Source: Falsiroseomonas algicola (GTDB lineage Bacteria > Pseudomonadota > Alphaproteobacteria > Acetobacterales > Acetobacteraceae). From it: a stretch of DNA of 64,000 bases. The notes below the pieces were generated by a model that did not search any database, was not told the origin of the DNA, and saw only the letters and a list, made by a program, of their open reading frames with translations. The DNA lies in assembly GCF_011040385.1 (NCBI RefSeq), contig NZ_JAAIKB010000009.1:62001-126000 (forward strand), read 5' to 3'. Position 1 is the first letter of the stretch, and the number at the start of each line of letters is the position of its first letter. Positions 37,518-46,452 of this stretch are shown one piece after another. The translations under genes were made by a program, and so were the position numbers.

Positions 37518-39107
37518 TCAGCCCCGCATCGCCTGGAGCTGCGCGGGATAGCCGGCGGGGTTCACGGTGACGTCGATCAGTGACGGCCCGTCATGTGCGA
37601 AGGCCTGGCGCAGCGCGGTTTCGTATTGCGCGGGATCGTCGGCGCGGAGCCCCTTCACGCCGAAGCCCTCCGCCACGGCCGCGAAATCCGTGCGGGTGAA
37701 GCGGACGCCGGCCTGGGGCAGCTGGCGCTGCTGCTGCTTGATGTCGATCAGCGACAGGGCGCTGTCGTTGAAGACGATGGTGACGAGCTTCGCGCCGAGC
37801 TGCGCGGCGGTGGCGAGTTCGCCCAGGCACATCATCAGCCCGCCATCGCCGGTGAAGGCGATGGCGCCGCGCGCGGGGTCATGCAGCGCGGCGGCGAGGC
37901 CGGCGGGCAGGGCGAAGCCCATGGAGGCCAGGCCGTTCGAGATCAGCAGATCCCGCGCCTGCTCGCATTGCCAGAAGGCGGTGGCGGAGAACATGTGCGC
38001 GCCGGCATCGACGGCGACGCGCGGCGTGGCGCCGGCGGCCCGCGCTTCCTTCTGCGCAATGCGCACGATGTCGGGCGGCGAGACACCGCCGCTGCCCTGC
38101 CACTCCAGCGCGGCCAGCGCGGTGTCCCGCAACACGGCAATCCCCTGAGCCGTCCAGGTGGAGGCGCGCGGTTCCAGAAGCGCGATGCTGTCGGCGAGCG
38201 GGCCGTGCGCCGCGGCGGTCGGCTCCGCATAGCGAACGGGATGCGGGCGCAGCGCGATGTCGAGGATCGGCGCCGTGTAGCGCCAGGGCTGCAGGATCAG
38301 CTCCACCGGGTCCAGCCCGACCTGGATGATGAGGTCCGCCTGGCCGACGCAGGGCGCTTCCAGCGTGCCACCCGTGAAAATGCCGGCGAAGAGCGGATGC
38401 GCGTCCGGCAGCACGCCCTTGGCCTTGTAGGTGACGAGGACGGGGCAGCCCAGCGCCTCCGCGAAGCGGCGCAGCGCGGCGGCGTTCGTGGCGTTGGCGG
38501 CTTCCACCCCCACCAGCAGCACGGGGCGCCTAGCGGCGGTCAGCAGGGCTGCGGCATCGCCGACCGGGGGGTGGTGCGGCGCCATGGCCTGGAAGCCTTC
38601 CACGGGCTGCGCGGGGCGGCGCACGGCCTCTCCGGTCAGGTCCAGGTGCACGGCGCCTCGGGGGGCGGCCTCCGCCTGGTCCAGCAGGGCCATGATGCCG
38701 GCCATGGGGGCTTCGGCATCGGCGCGGGCATAGGCCTTCACCACGCCGGCGGTCATGGCGCGCTGGTCGAAATACTGGTGCGTGACCCAGCTGGTCTGCT
38801 TCGGCGTGAAGCCATCGGCCAGCAGCAGCAGGGGCGCGCGTTCCAGCGTGGCGCAGGCCAGGCCGTTCACCGCATTGCCGACACCGGGGCCCTTGGTCGT
38901 CAGCACCACGCCGGGCGCACCGGTGAGTTCGGCATCGGCCATCGCGGCGATGGCGGCGTTGGATTCCTGGCGGGCGAGGATGAAGTCGATGCCGAAGCGG
39001 GGCGCGGCCTCGATGACATCGAGCGAGGAGCCGCCGCCGGGCACGCCCCAGATGCGCCGCGTGCCGCGCCGTGCAAGTTCGGCAAGCAAGGCTTCCGTCA
39101 AGGTCAT
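37518..39107 (-). CDS. thiamine diphosphate-dependent enzyme, acetolactate synthase-like
   Basis: This 529-residue three-domain ThDP enzyme has catalytic Glu48 (RQESN), a central binding domain with no obvious FAD signature, and the ThDP/Mg motif Gly420-Asp-Gly to Asn448 (TGDGG ... FNDS). Relatives include benzoylformate decarboxylase, oxalyl-CoA decarboxylase, sulfoacetaldehyde acetyltransferase and acetolactate synthase. No regulatory subunit is adjacent, arguing against biosynthetic IlvB. Operon linkage to hyuBA suggests a 2-oxoacid is made or used in the same route. The GTG/ATG choices upstream are poorer than ATG 39107. Confidence 0.85.
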   Translation of the reverse strand: MTLTEALLAELARRGTRRIWGVPGGGSSLDVIEAAPRFGIDFILARQESNAAIAAMADAELTGAPGVVLTTKGPGVGNAVNGLACATLERAPLLLLADGFTPKQTSWVTHQYFDQRAMTAGVVKAYARADAEAPMAGIMALLDQAEAAPRGAVHLDLTGEAVRRPAQPVEGFQAMAPHHPPVGDAAALLTAARRPVLLVGVEAANATNAAALRRFAEALGCPVLVTYKAKGVLPDAHPLFAGIFTGGTLEAPCVGQADLIIQVGLDPVELILQPWRYTAPILDIALRPHPVRYAEPTAAAHGPLADSIALLEPRASTWTAQGIAVLRDTALAALEWQGSGGVSPPDIVRIAQKEARAAGATPRVAVDAGAHMFSATAFWQCEQARDLLISNGLASMGFALPAGLAAALHDPARGAIAFTGDGGLMMCLGELATAAQLGAKLVTIVFNDSALSLIDIKQQQRQLPQAGVRFTRTDFAAVAEGFGVKGLRADDPAQYETALRQAFAHDGPSLIDVTVNPAGYPAQLQAMRG

Positions 39108-39157
39108 CGCCACGTTCCTTCCCCCGATCCTCCATTCCTCTGCCCCCGCGCGCGCGG

Positions 39158-39184
39158 CTTGCCAAGACGGGTGTCTTGCCAAAG
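39158..39184. promoter_or_regulatory. CTTGCCAA repeat, candidate operator
   Basis: CTTGCCAA occurs at 39158-39165 and again at 39175-39182. Between them AAGAC/GTCTT forms an inverted repeat around GGGT. It lies in the 124-base divergent region between the TPP-hyuBA operon and an SDR gene, a natural place for a shared operator. No local regulator gene is present. Confidence 0.35.
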
Positions 39185-39231
39185 GGGGGCGGCCACCCTC
39201 TGCTGCGCGGGATCGGCATGGGAGAGGCGTG

Positions 39232-39978
39232 ATGGCGGGTTTCGCGGGCAAGCGGGTGCTGGTGGCGGGCGGCAGCCGGGGCATCGGTCGGTCGATCGCG
39301 CTCGGCTTCGCGCAGGCGGGCGCGGCGGTGTCCATCTGCGCGCGGGGCGCGGGCCCGCTGGAGGCGACGCGGGCGGAGATCGCGGCCTGCGGCGTGACGG
39401 CGCATGCGGCCTCCGCCGACCTCGGCGTGTTGACGGATGTCACGGGCTGGGTGGAGGCCGCCGCGGCGGCGCTGGGCGGGATCGACGTGCTGGTGAACAA
39501 CGCCAGCGGCTTCGGGTCCCGCGACACGGAGGAGGATTGGGCGCGCGGGCTGAACGTGGACGTGATGGCGACTGTGCGCGCCAGCCGCGCCGCGACGCCG
39601 TGGCTGAAGCAGTCGCGCGGCAGCATCGTGAACGTGACCTCGATCTCGGGCTTCCGTCCCTCGCTGCGCACGCCGGCCTATGCGGCGGTGAAGGCGCTGC
39701 TGGTGAACTACACGCAGAGCCAGGCGGCCGCCTTCGCGCCGGATGGCGTGCGGGTGAATGCGGTGGCGCCGGGCTCCATCGAATTCCCGGGCGGGTCCTG
39801 GGAACAGCGGCGCAGCAGCGATCCCGCGCTCTACAACCGCATCCTCGGCTCCATCCCCTTCGGCCGGCTCGGCACGCCGGAGGAAGTGGCGGAGGTCGCG
39901 CTGTTCCTGGCCAGCGATTCGGCGCGCTGGGTGACGGGGCAGACGATCATCGTCGATGGCGGGCAGATGCTGGGATGA
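39232..39978 (+). CDS. short-chain dehydrogenase/reductase
   Basis: This 248-residue classical SDR has GGSRGIGRS at 13-21, NNASG, catalytic Ser137, and Tyr150-x-x-x-Lys154 (AYAAVKA). The IIVDGGQMLG end is typical. It reduces or oxidises an unknown hydroxy/keto substrate. GGAGAGG lies just upstream of ATG 39232. It is divergent from the TPP-hyuBA operon across a repeat-containing region, so co-regulation is possible. Confidence 0.9.
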   Translation: MAGFAGKRVLVAGGSRGIGRSIALGFAQAGAAVSICARGAGPLEATRAEIAACGVTAHAASADLGVLTDVTGWVEAAAAALGGIDVLVNNASGFGSRDTEEDWARGLNVDVMATVRASRAATPWLKQSRGSIVNVTSISGFRPSLRTPAYAAVKALLVNYTQSQAAAFAPDGVRVNAVAPGSIEFPGGSWEQRRSSDPALYNRILGSIPFGRLGTPEEVAEVALFLASDSARWVTGQTIIVDGGQMLG

Positions 39979-40094
39979 CAAGAGGGTGCGCGAAACAGTC
40001 GCGATACGAATGAAACAACCGCGGGGCGCGGTGACATGAAGCGGCGGCGGCGCGGGACTAGAAGGCGCGCCGCCATTCAAGGAACACCAATCCC

Positions 40095-40505
40095 ATGCCC
40101 CGGCTTCCGCTGTTCTTCATCATCGCCGCCGCCACCTGCCTGCTGGTCGGCGTCTGCCTCGGCATCATGATGGGCATCCAGCATGATTTCCACCTGGCCC
40201 CCGTGCATGCGCATCTCAACCTGCTGGGCTGGACGTCGCTCGCGCTGATGGGCCTGACCTACCGCGCCTATCCGCAGCTGCACGCGAACCCGGTGCCGGC
40301 GGTGGCGCAGTTCGCGCTCTCCACCAGCAGCGCCTTCCTCTTTCCCTTCGGGATCTACCTCTCCATCGAGCAGCAGGCGCCGGCGCTGGCCATTGCGGCG
40401 TCGCTGGTCTGGCTGGCTGGGGTCGTGATGTTCCTGCTGCGGCTGGTGCTGCTGGCCGCCGCGCGGTCCCCGCGGCGCCACCCCGTGATGGTGCCGGCGG
40501 AATGA
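40095..40505 (+). CDS. small four-helix membrane protein, haem-copper-oxidase-like
   Basis: This 136-residue protein has four hydrophobic segments (about 5-27, 42-58, 70-88 and 97-118). The stretch HLAPVHAHLNLLGWTSLALMG carries HxHxN-LLGW, which resembles haem-ligating helices of NorB/CcoN-type subunit I, and similar small proteins are often labelled cytochrome oxidase-like. It is far too short to be a full oxidase subunit. Haem or metal binding through its histidines is a hypothesis. It stands alone between an SDR and a dehydratase gene. Confidence 0.75.
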   Translation: MPRLPLFFIIAAATCLLVGVCLGIMMGIQHDFHLAPVHAHLNLLGWTSLALMGLTYRAYPQLHANPVPAVAQFALSTSSAFLFPFGIYLSIEQQAPALAIAASLVWLAGVVMFLLRLVLLAAARSPRRHPVMVPAE

Positions 40506-40591
40506 CGCGCCTTCGCCCGGGGCGCTGACAGGCGGCGCCTGATGTGGCGATATGGGGGGATCGGCAGCACGGCCGCACCCCCGAGGAAACC

Positions 40592-42139
40592 ATGATCGAT
40601 CTTCACGCCAAGCGCCTGAACGGCCCCGTCATCCGCCTGCATCCCGATGACAACGTCGTCGTCGCCCGCACGGAATGCGAACCCGGCACCTCCATCCCCG
40701 GCGAGAATTTGGTGACGCGGGACAAGGTGCCGGCGGGCTACAAGATCGCCACCCAGCATCTGCGCAAGGGCGACCCGGTGCTGAAGTACCAGGTCACCAT
40801 CGGCTTCGCGGCGGACGACATCCCCGCCGGCACCATGCTGCACAACCACAACATCGAGTTCCGGGAATTCGACCGCGACTACGCCATCGGCCGGGACTAC
40901 CGCCCGGTGGCGATGGTGCCGCCCGACCAGCGCAAGACTTTCGCGGGCATCGTGAGGCCGAACGGGCGCGTGGGCACGCGGAACTTCATTGCGATCGTGT
41001 CGTCGGTCAATTGTTCCGCGACGGTCAGCCATGCGGTGGCGGACTGGTTCACGCCGGAACGCTTGGCCGACTACCCGAATGTCGATGGCGTCGCCGCCTT
41101 CACGCACTCCACGGGCTGCGGCATGGAGTTGTCGGGGGAGCCGATGCAGCTGCTGCGCCGGACGCTGGGCGGCTACATGCGCCACGCCAATGTCGCGGGG
41201 GTCGTCGTCATCGGCCTGGGCTGCGAGCGCAACCAGATCGCGGGGCTGCTGGCGGAGCAGGGTCTCACGCCCGGGCCGCTGCTGAAGACGCTGGTGATGC
41301 AGGAGATCGGCGGCACGCGGAAGAGCATCGATGCGGGCATCGAGGCGGTGAAGGCGATGCTGCCGGAGGCGAACAAGGCGACGCGGACCACCGTCTCGGC
41401 CGAACACCTGACGGTCGGGCTGCAATGCGGCGGCTCCGACGGCTTCTCCTCCATCACCGCCAACCCGGCGCTCGGCAATGCGATGGACCTGCTGGTGCGG
41501 CATGGCGGCACCGCGATCCTGTCGGAGACGCCGGAGATCTATGGCGTCGAGCACACGCTGACGCGGCGCGCCGCGAGCCGGGAGGTCGGCGAGAAGCTGA
41601 TCGAGCGCATCCGCTGGTGGAAGGATGTCTATACGCCCGGCCGCGACACGCAGATCAACGGCACGGTCAGCCCGGGCAACCAGACCGGGGGCCTCGCCAA
41701 CATCTTCGAGAAGTCGCTGGGTGCCTCCATGAAGGGCGGCACAGGGCCGCTGATGGATGTGCTGCGCTATGCGGAGCCGGTGACGACGAAGGGCTTCGTC
41801 TTCATGGATACGCCGGGCTTCGATCCCGTCTCCGCCACCGGCCAGGTGGCGGGCGGCGCCAACATGATCGCCTTCACCACGGGGCGCGGGTCCATGTATG
41901 GCGCGAAGCCCGTGCCCTCCATCAAGCTCGCCACCAACACGCCCATGTTCCGCCGGCTGGAGGAGGACATGGACATCAATTGCGGCGAGATCCTGGATGG
42001 CACCGCCAGCATGGAGGAGATGGGCGAGCGCATCCTCGATTTGATGCTGCGCATCGCCTCCGGCGAGAAGACGAAGAGCGAGGAGCTCGGCGTCGGCAAG
42101 CACGAATTTGCCCCGTGGCAAATTGGAATCACGGGTTAG
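40592..42139 (+). CDS. UxaA-family dehydratase (altronate/galactarate type)
   Basis: This 515-residue protein fuses an N-terminal SAF-like domain (about 1-95, VIRLHPDDNVVVA) to the UxaA catalytic region, with FAGIVRPNGRVGTRNF, HSTGCGM, GLGCERNQI, QCGGSDGFSSITANPA and GAKPVPSIKLATNT. These enzymes dehydrate sugar acids such as altronate, galactarate or related hydroxy acids using Fe. ATG 40592 follows GAGGAAACC. It is monocistronic and ends at a strong terminator. Substrate not assignable by eye. Confidence 0.9.
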   Translation: MIDLHAKRLNGPVIRLHPDDNVVVARTECEPGTSIPGENLVTRDKVPAGYKIATQHLRKGDPVLKYQVTIGFAADDIPAGTMLHNHNIEFREFDRDYAIGRDYRPVAMVPPDQRKTFAGIVRPNGRVGTRNFIAIVSSVNCSATVSHAVADWFTPERLADYPNVDGVAAFTHSTGCGMELSGEPMQLLRRTLGGYMRHANVAGVVVIGLGCERNQIAGLLAEQGLTPGPLLKTLVMQEIGGTRKSIDAGIEAVKAMLPEANKATRTTVSAEHLTVGLQCGGSDGFSSITANPALGNAMDLLVRHGGTAILSETPEIYGVEHTLTRRAASREVGEKLIERIRWWKDVYTPGRDTQINGTVSPGNQTGGLANIFEKSLGASMKGGTGPLMDVLRYAEPVTTKGFVFMDTPGFDPVSATGQVAGGANMIAFTTGRGSMYGAKPVPSIKLATNTPMFRRLEEDMDINCGEILDGTASMEEMGERILDLMLRIASGEKTKSEELGVGKHEFAPWQIGITG

Positions 42140-42148
42140 AGGCGGGGT

Positions 42149-42200
42149 CCGGGGGGCGCCACGCCCCCCGGCGGAGCGCGAGGCGGAGCCTCGCTTTTTT
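42149..42200 (+). terminator. double-hairpin Rho-independent terminator
   Basis: A perfect 10-bp stem (42149-42158 with 42162-42171, loop CCA) is followed by a perfect 7-bp stem (42178-42184 with 42188-42194, loop GGA) and six Ts at 42195-42200. It starts ten bases past the dehydratase stop. This is the clearest intrinsic terminator in the window. Confidence 0.9.
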
Positions 42201-42220
42201 CATGCCCTCAAACGCCGGGC

Positions 42221-42299
42221 GCGCGCTCCGCGCGCTTGGCTTCGCCGGACTACCGGCGGCGCCCGTTCGGGCGCTCGGACCGGTCAAGCGACCGGTCCG
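42221..42299. repeat. run of four further hairpins before the amidase stop
   Basis: Consecutive stems lie at 42221-42235 (6 bp), 42243-42258 (6 bp), 42259-42274 (7 bp) and 42276-42299 (10 bp: 42276-42285 with 42290-42299). With the preceding terminator this makes six stems in 151 bases. The last ends seven bases from the convergent amidase stop and may terminate that transcript. The composition resembles dispersed extragenic repeats of this bacterial group. Confidence 0.6.
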
Positions 42300-42305
42300 C
42301 CGATG

Positions 42306-43682
42306 TCACAGCGGCGGCCAGCGATCCGCCCAGGGATGCGCGGCCTCGTATTGCCGCGCCAGCGCCACCAGCAGCCAGTCCGCGCCGTAGGGGCCGATCA
42401 GCTGGAAGCCGATCGGCAGTCCGTCGGCGGAGGGGGCGCAGGGCACGTTCATCCCCGGCAGCCCGCCGGCATTCACGATGCCGGTGAAGGCGCGGTTGTG
42501 CGGCGGGCCGAACTGGTCGGCGGGCCAGGGCAGGGCGCCGGCGGTCGGCGTCATCAGCACGTCCCAGTCCTGGAAGGCAATGGCGAATTGTGCCTGCACC
42601 TCGCGGAAGGCGGCGAGGCCGTCGATGTAGTCGGCGGCGGTGAGGGTGGCGCCGCGATCGGCCATCTCCTCATAGATCGCGCCGATCTTCCCGCGCCATT
42701 CCTTGCCCCGCAGCAGCCAGGCCAGGCCGCCTTGCGTGAAGGTCGGCCAGTGCTTCTCGAACAGCGCGAGGTCCACGGGCAGCTTGCCCGTCGTCACGCG
42801 GTGGCCGAGCGCGGCCATGTTGCGCGCCGCTTCCGCGCAGCTTTCCGCGACGGGGGCGTCCACCTTCCAGTCGCCGAATTGCGGGATGTAGAGCACGCGG
42901 AGGTTCTTCGGCGGCGGCGGTTCCTCATGCGGGCCGGGCACGCCGATGGAGAGGCGATCCTCCGCCAGCGGGCCCTGGATGAGAGACAGCGTCGCGGCGA
43001 GGTCATCGACCGTGCGCGCGATGGGCCCGATGACCTCTGCATCGTCGAGGATGATGGGAAGCCCGTGGCGCCGCGCGACGCGGCCGGTGGAGGGCTTCAG
43101 GCCGACGAGCCCATTGTGGCAGGCCGGACGCCGGATGGAGCCGCCGCCATCGGTGCCGAGGGTCACGGGCCCGAAGCCGGTCGCGACCGCCGCCGCACCG
43201 CCGCCGGTGGAGGCGCCGGAGGTCAAGGCGGGGTTGTAGGGGTTGCGGGTGACGCCGAAGGCCTTGGTGTCGATGTTGCCGCGGCCCAGCGTGAACTCCG
43301 AGACATTGGTCTTGCCGATCAGCACGGCGCCCGCGGCGCGCAGGCGGGCGACCGGCGTCTCGTCGTGTTCGGAGACGTAGTCGAGGTAGAGCTCACTGCC
43401 CCAGGCGCAGCGCAGTCCGGCCTGGGTGATGTTGTCCTTGATGGAGACGGGCACGCCATCCAGCGCGCTCAGCGGCTTGCCCGCGGAGAAGCGCGCATCC
43501 GCGGCGGCGGCGGCTTCCTTGGCGCCCGCCTCGTCCAGCGTCGCGATGGCGTTGATGGCGGGGTTCGCCTGCGCGATCCGCGCCAGGACGGAGGCCAGCG
43601 CCTCGCTCGGCCGCAGCGTGCCGGCACGGTAGCGCGCGGCGAGTTCGGTGGCGGAAAGGCGCCAGGCCTCGGTCATCATCAT
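42306..43682 (-). CDS. amidase, amidase-signature family
   Basis: This 458-residue AS-family hydrolase has its Ser-cisSer-Lys triad intact: Lys82 (VSIKDN), Ser158 (SGASTGG) and Ser182 (GGGSIRRP). The usual GGSSGG is GASTGG, with the catalytic serine kept. Three adjacent ATGs (43682, 43679, 43676) are possible, and the GAAAG site best fits one of the inner two. It follows the peptide-type binding protein gene by eight bases on the same strand, so uptake of an amide substrate followed by hydrolysis is likely. No GatB/C partners are present, so it is not tRNA amidotransferase. Confidence 0.9.
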   Translation of the reverse strand: MMMTEAWRLSATELAARYRAGTLRPSEALASVLARIAQANPAINAIATLDEAGAKEAAAAADARFSAGKPLSALDGVPVSIKDNITQAGLRCAWGSELYLDYVSEHDETPVARLRAAGAVLIGKTNVSEFTLGRGNIDTKAFGVTRNPYNPALTSGASTGGGAAAVATGFGPVTLGTDGGGSIRRPACHNGLVGLKPSTGRVARRHGLPIILDDAEVIGPIARTVDDLAATLSLIQGPLAEDRLSIGVPGPHEEPPPPKNLRVLYIPQFGDWKVDAPVAESCAEAARNMAALGHRVTTGKLPVDLALFEKHWPTFTQGGLAWLLRGKEWRGKIGAIYEEMADRGATLTAADYIDGLAAFREVQAQFAIAFQDWDVLMTPTAGALPWPADQFGPPHNRAFTGIVNAGGLPGMNVPCAPSADGLPIGFQLIGPYGADWLLVALARQYEAAHPWADRWPPL

Positions 43683-43690
43683 GTCTTTCG

Positions 43691-45274
43691 TCAGTTCGCG
43701 GGCGTGAAGAAGCGCGCCAGGGTCCACTCATCCGCGCGCGGCGTATAGGCCAGGCCGCCGCGCGTCGCCCAGATATTCACCTGGTAGAGGATCGGCACCA
43801 GCGCGTGATCCTCCATGGCCATCTCGCTGGCCTGTTGCAGCAGCGCGCTGCGGGCATTGTCGTCCACCGTCGCCAGCGCCTGCTGGATCACGGCGTCGAG
43901 TGCCGGGTTCGAATAGCGGCCGCGATTGCCGACCCCCATGCCGCGGTCGCGATCCACCGTGGCCAGCAGCGCGCGGAGCGGCGAGGAGGCCTCCCCGGTA
44001 TTGCTGCCCCAGCCCAGCAGCATGGTGGAATAGGCGTGGTTGGGTGGCCCGCCCTGGGAGAGGATGGTGTTGAAGGGCAGCGCCTCCGCCCGCGTCTCGA
44101 TGCCGGCGCGTTGCAGCATCTGCGCCACGGCCTGCAGGATCTTCTCGTCATTGGGGAAGCGGTCGTTCGGGCCATGGATGGTCAGCGCGAAGCCGTTCGG
44201 CAGCCCGGCCTCCCGCAGCAGGCGGCGGGCGCCGTCGAGGTCGAAGCGTTCGGGCAGGAGGCGCGGGCTGGCGCCGAAGAAGCCATCGGCCAGCAGGCCG
44301 CCGGCGGCGATGGCCTCACCCTCCATCAGGCGGTCCACGATGGCGGGCCGGTTGATGGCGCGGGAGATGGCGGCGCGGACGCGGGGATCGCGCAGCGGGT
44401 TCGGCATGGCAGCGCCGCCACGCTGGGTGGCGTGGGGAGTTTGTTCGCGGAAGGTGTCGAAGGAGAGGAACATCACGCGGTTGGAGGTGGCGCGGAACAG
44501 GCGGAGATCCGACCGGCGCTTCAGCGCCTCCAGCTGCGTGATCGGCACCGCGTCCACGCCGTCCACATCGCCGGAGAGCAGCGCGGCGGCGCGGGCGCTG
44601 TCATTCGGCACGATGCGCAGCGTGACGCGCTGCCAGGGCGCGGCCCCGCCCCAATAGCCGTCGTGGCGCGTCAGCACCACGCGGTCGCCCGGGGTGAAAC
44701 TCTCGAAGCGGAAGGGGCCGGTGCCGACCATGGCGGTGCCGGCGCGGAAATCGGCGGTGGTGGCGGCTTCCAGCCGGTGCGGGATGATGTTGATGACGGA
44801 GAGGTCCGTCGGCAGCAGCGGCTGCGGGCCGCGCGTGGTGATGCGGAGCGTGCGGGCGTCCACGACCTCGACGGAGGCTATGCCGCGGGTGAACTGCGTG
44901 AAGGGGCCGGGGCTGTTCGGCACGGCGGGCACGCGGCGCAGGCTGGCGGCGACGTCCTCCGCGGTCAGCGCGGCGCCGTCGTGGAAGGTCACGCCCTCCC
45001 GCAGCCGGAACTCCCAGGCGGTGTCGGAGAGCGGGCGCCAGGACTCCGCCAGGCCCGGGACCAGGCGCTGGCGTTCATCCTGGTGGACCAGCTTGTCGAA
45101 GACATGCGCGGCGATGGCGTTGTTCGGCACCAGATTGTGGAAGTGGGGATCGATCGCGGTCGGGGTGGAGGCCAGCGCCAGCGTCAGCCCCTGCGCCCGC
45201 GGCGCCCCTGCAGGGATCCCGGCGGGCAGCGTGGCGGCGAGCAGCGCGAGGGCGAAGAGCCGGGGCCTGGTCAT
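43691..45274 (-). CDS. ABC transporter substrate-binding protein, SBP family 5
   Basis: This 527-residue periplasmic binding protein of the peptide/nickel/opine class has signal peptide TRPRLFALALLAATLPAGIP. Typical motifs are FRLREGVTFHDGAALTAEDV, GTGPFRFESFTPGDRVVL and DPRVRAAISRAINRPAIV. No cognate permease or ATPase genes are nearby. It is followed directly by an amidase, suggesting an amide or short peptide ligand. ATG 45274 is used since the longer frame adds a non-signal leader. Confidence 0.9.
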   Translation of the reverse strand: MTRPRLFALALLAATLPAGIPAGAPRAQGLTLALASTPTAIDPHFHNLVPNNAIAAHVFDKLVHQDERQRLVPGLAESWRPLSDTAWEFRLREGVTFHDGAALTAEDVAASLRRVPAVPNSPGPFTQFTRGIASVEVVDARTLRITTRGPQPLLPTDLSVINIIPHRLEAATTADFRAGTAMVGTGPFRFESFTPGDRVVLTRHDGYWGGAAPWQRVTLRIVPNDSARAAALLSGDVDGVDAVPITQLEALKRRSDLRLFRATSNRVMFLSFDTFREQTPHATQRGGAAMPNPLRDPRVRAAISRAINRPAIVDRLMEGEAIAAGGLLADGFFGASPRLLPERFDLDGARRLLREAGLPNGFALTIHGPNDRFPNDEKILQAVAQMLQRAGIETRAEALPFNTILSQGGPPNHAYSTMLLGWGSNTGEASSPLRALLATVDRDRGMGVGNRGRYSNPALDAVIQQALATVDDNARSALLQQASEMAMEDHALVPILYQVNIWATRGGLAYTPRADEWTLARFFTPAN

Positions 45275-45474
45275 GCGTCGATGGGCCTTCACAAGGGAGG
45301 CGGAGCTTCCTGCCGGAACCGGTTGCGCGCAAGGCGGGCGGACTGCTTGAAAACCATGCTGTTTTTCGCAGGCGGCGATGCTTTGCCGGCAAGTTGGGCA
45401 AAAACCGGTCGCCTGCATTGCCGCGGTGCAGCAGGCGGAGGATGCTCGCGCCTTTCCTGCGCGGAGACGTCGCC

Positions 45475-46452
45475 ATGACCCTGATCGCCCGTCGCCTGCT
45501 GCTGGCCGGAATGGCCGGTGGCCTCGCCACGCCGGCCCTGGCGCAGGCCGGCTTCCCGAATCGCGCCATCCGCGTGGTGGTGCCCTTCGCGCCCGGCGGC
45601 ATTACGGACATCCTCGCCCGTGCGGCGGCGGAGGCCATGGCGCGGTCGCTGGGCCAGCCCGTGGTGGTGGAGAACCGCGCCGGGGCGGGCGGCAATGTGG
45701 GGTCGGAGGCGGTGGCGAAGGCAGCGCCCGATGGCTACACGCTGCTGGCCGTCGGGCCCGCGGTGATGGGCATCGCCAAGCCGCTCTACAGCCGGCTCAA
45801 CTACGATCCCGACAGCGACTTCACCTGCCTCGGCCTGCTGGGGGCGCAGGCGAATGTCATGCTGGTCAGCCCCCGCGCCCTGCCGCAGCCGACGCTCGCC
45901 GCCTTCCTCGAGGCCGCGAAGGCGAAGCCCGGGGAGATCCCCTTCGCCTCCTCCGGCAGCGGGTCGCTGACCCATCTGACCGCGGAACTCTTCGCGGCGG
46001 AGGCCGGGCTGCGGCTGGTGCATGTGCCCTATCGCGGCAGCCCGCCGGCGCTGGCGGACCTCGCGGGCGGCCAGGTGGCGATGATGTTCGATGCGCTGAC
46101 CACCGCGCTGCCGCTGCACCAGGGCGGCCAGGCCCGCATCGTCGGGATCGCGACGCGCGGCCGCGCGGCGGACCTGCCGGAGGTGCCAAGCCTGGTGGAG
46201 GCGGGCTTCCCCAGCCTGGATGCGCCGAACTGGTTCGGCCTTTTCGCGCCGGTGGGGACACCCGCGCCGGTCGCCGCGCGGCTCTCCGCCACGCTGGCGG
46301 AGGTCACGGCGTCCGACGGCTACAAGGCGCTGATGCGGGCGAGGAGTGCCGAGCCGGTGGCGCTGGGCGACCGCAGCCTGGACGCCTTCCTGGTGGCGGA
46401 GCGCGCGCGATGGGCGGATGCTGTGCGCCGAAGCGGCGCGAGGGTGGATTGA
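45475..46452 (+). CDS. Bug-family periplasmic solute receptor
   Basis: This 325-residue TTT receptor has signal IARRLLLAGMAGGLATPALA and mature start near QAGFPN. IRVVVPFAPGGITDILARA, VENRAGAGGNVGSE and VPYRGSPPALADLAGG are characteristic. GCGGAGACG precedes ATG 45475. The 200-base divergent region to the SBP-amidase pair contains the palindrome TTGCCGGCAA at 45383-45392. No TctAB permease is nearby. Confidence 0.92.
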   Translation: MTLIARRLLLAGMAGGLATPALAQAGFPNRAIRVVVPFAPGGITDILARAAAEAMARSLGQPVVVENRAGAGGNVGSEAVAKAAPDGYTLLAVGPAVMGIAKPLYSRLNYDPDSDFTCLGLLGAQANVMLVSPRALPQPTLAAFLEAAKAKPGEIPFASSGSGSLTHLTAELFAAEAGLRLVHVPYRGSPPALADLAGGQVAMMFDALTTALPLHQGGQARIVGIATRGRAADLPEVPSLVEAGFPSLDAPNWFGLFAPVGTPAPVAARLSATLAEVTASDGYKALMRARSAEPVALGDRSLDAFLVAERARWADAVRRSGARVD

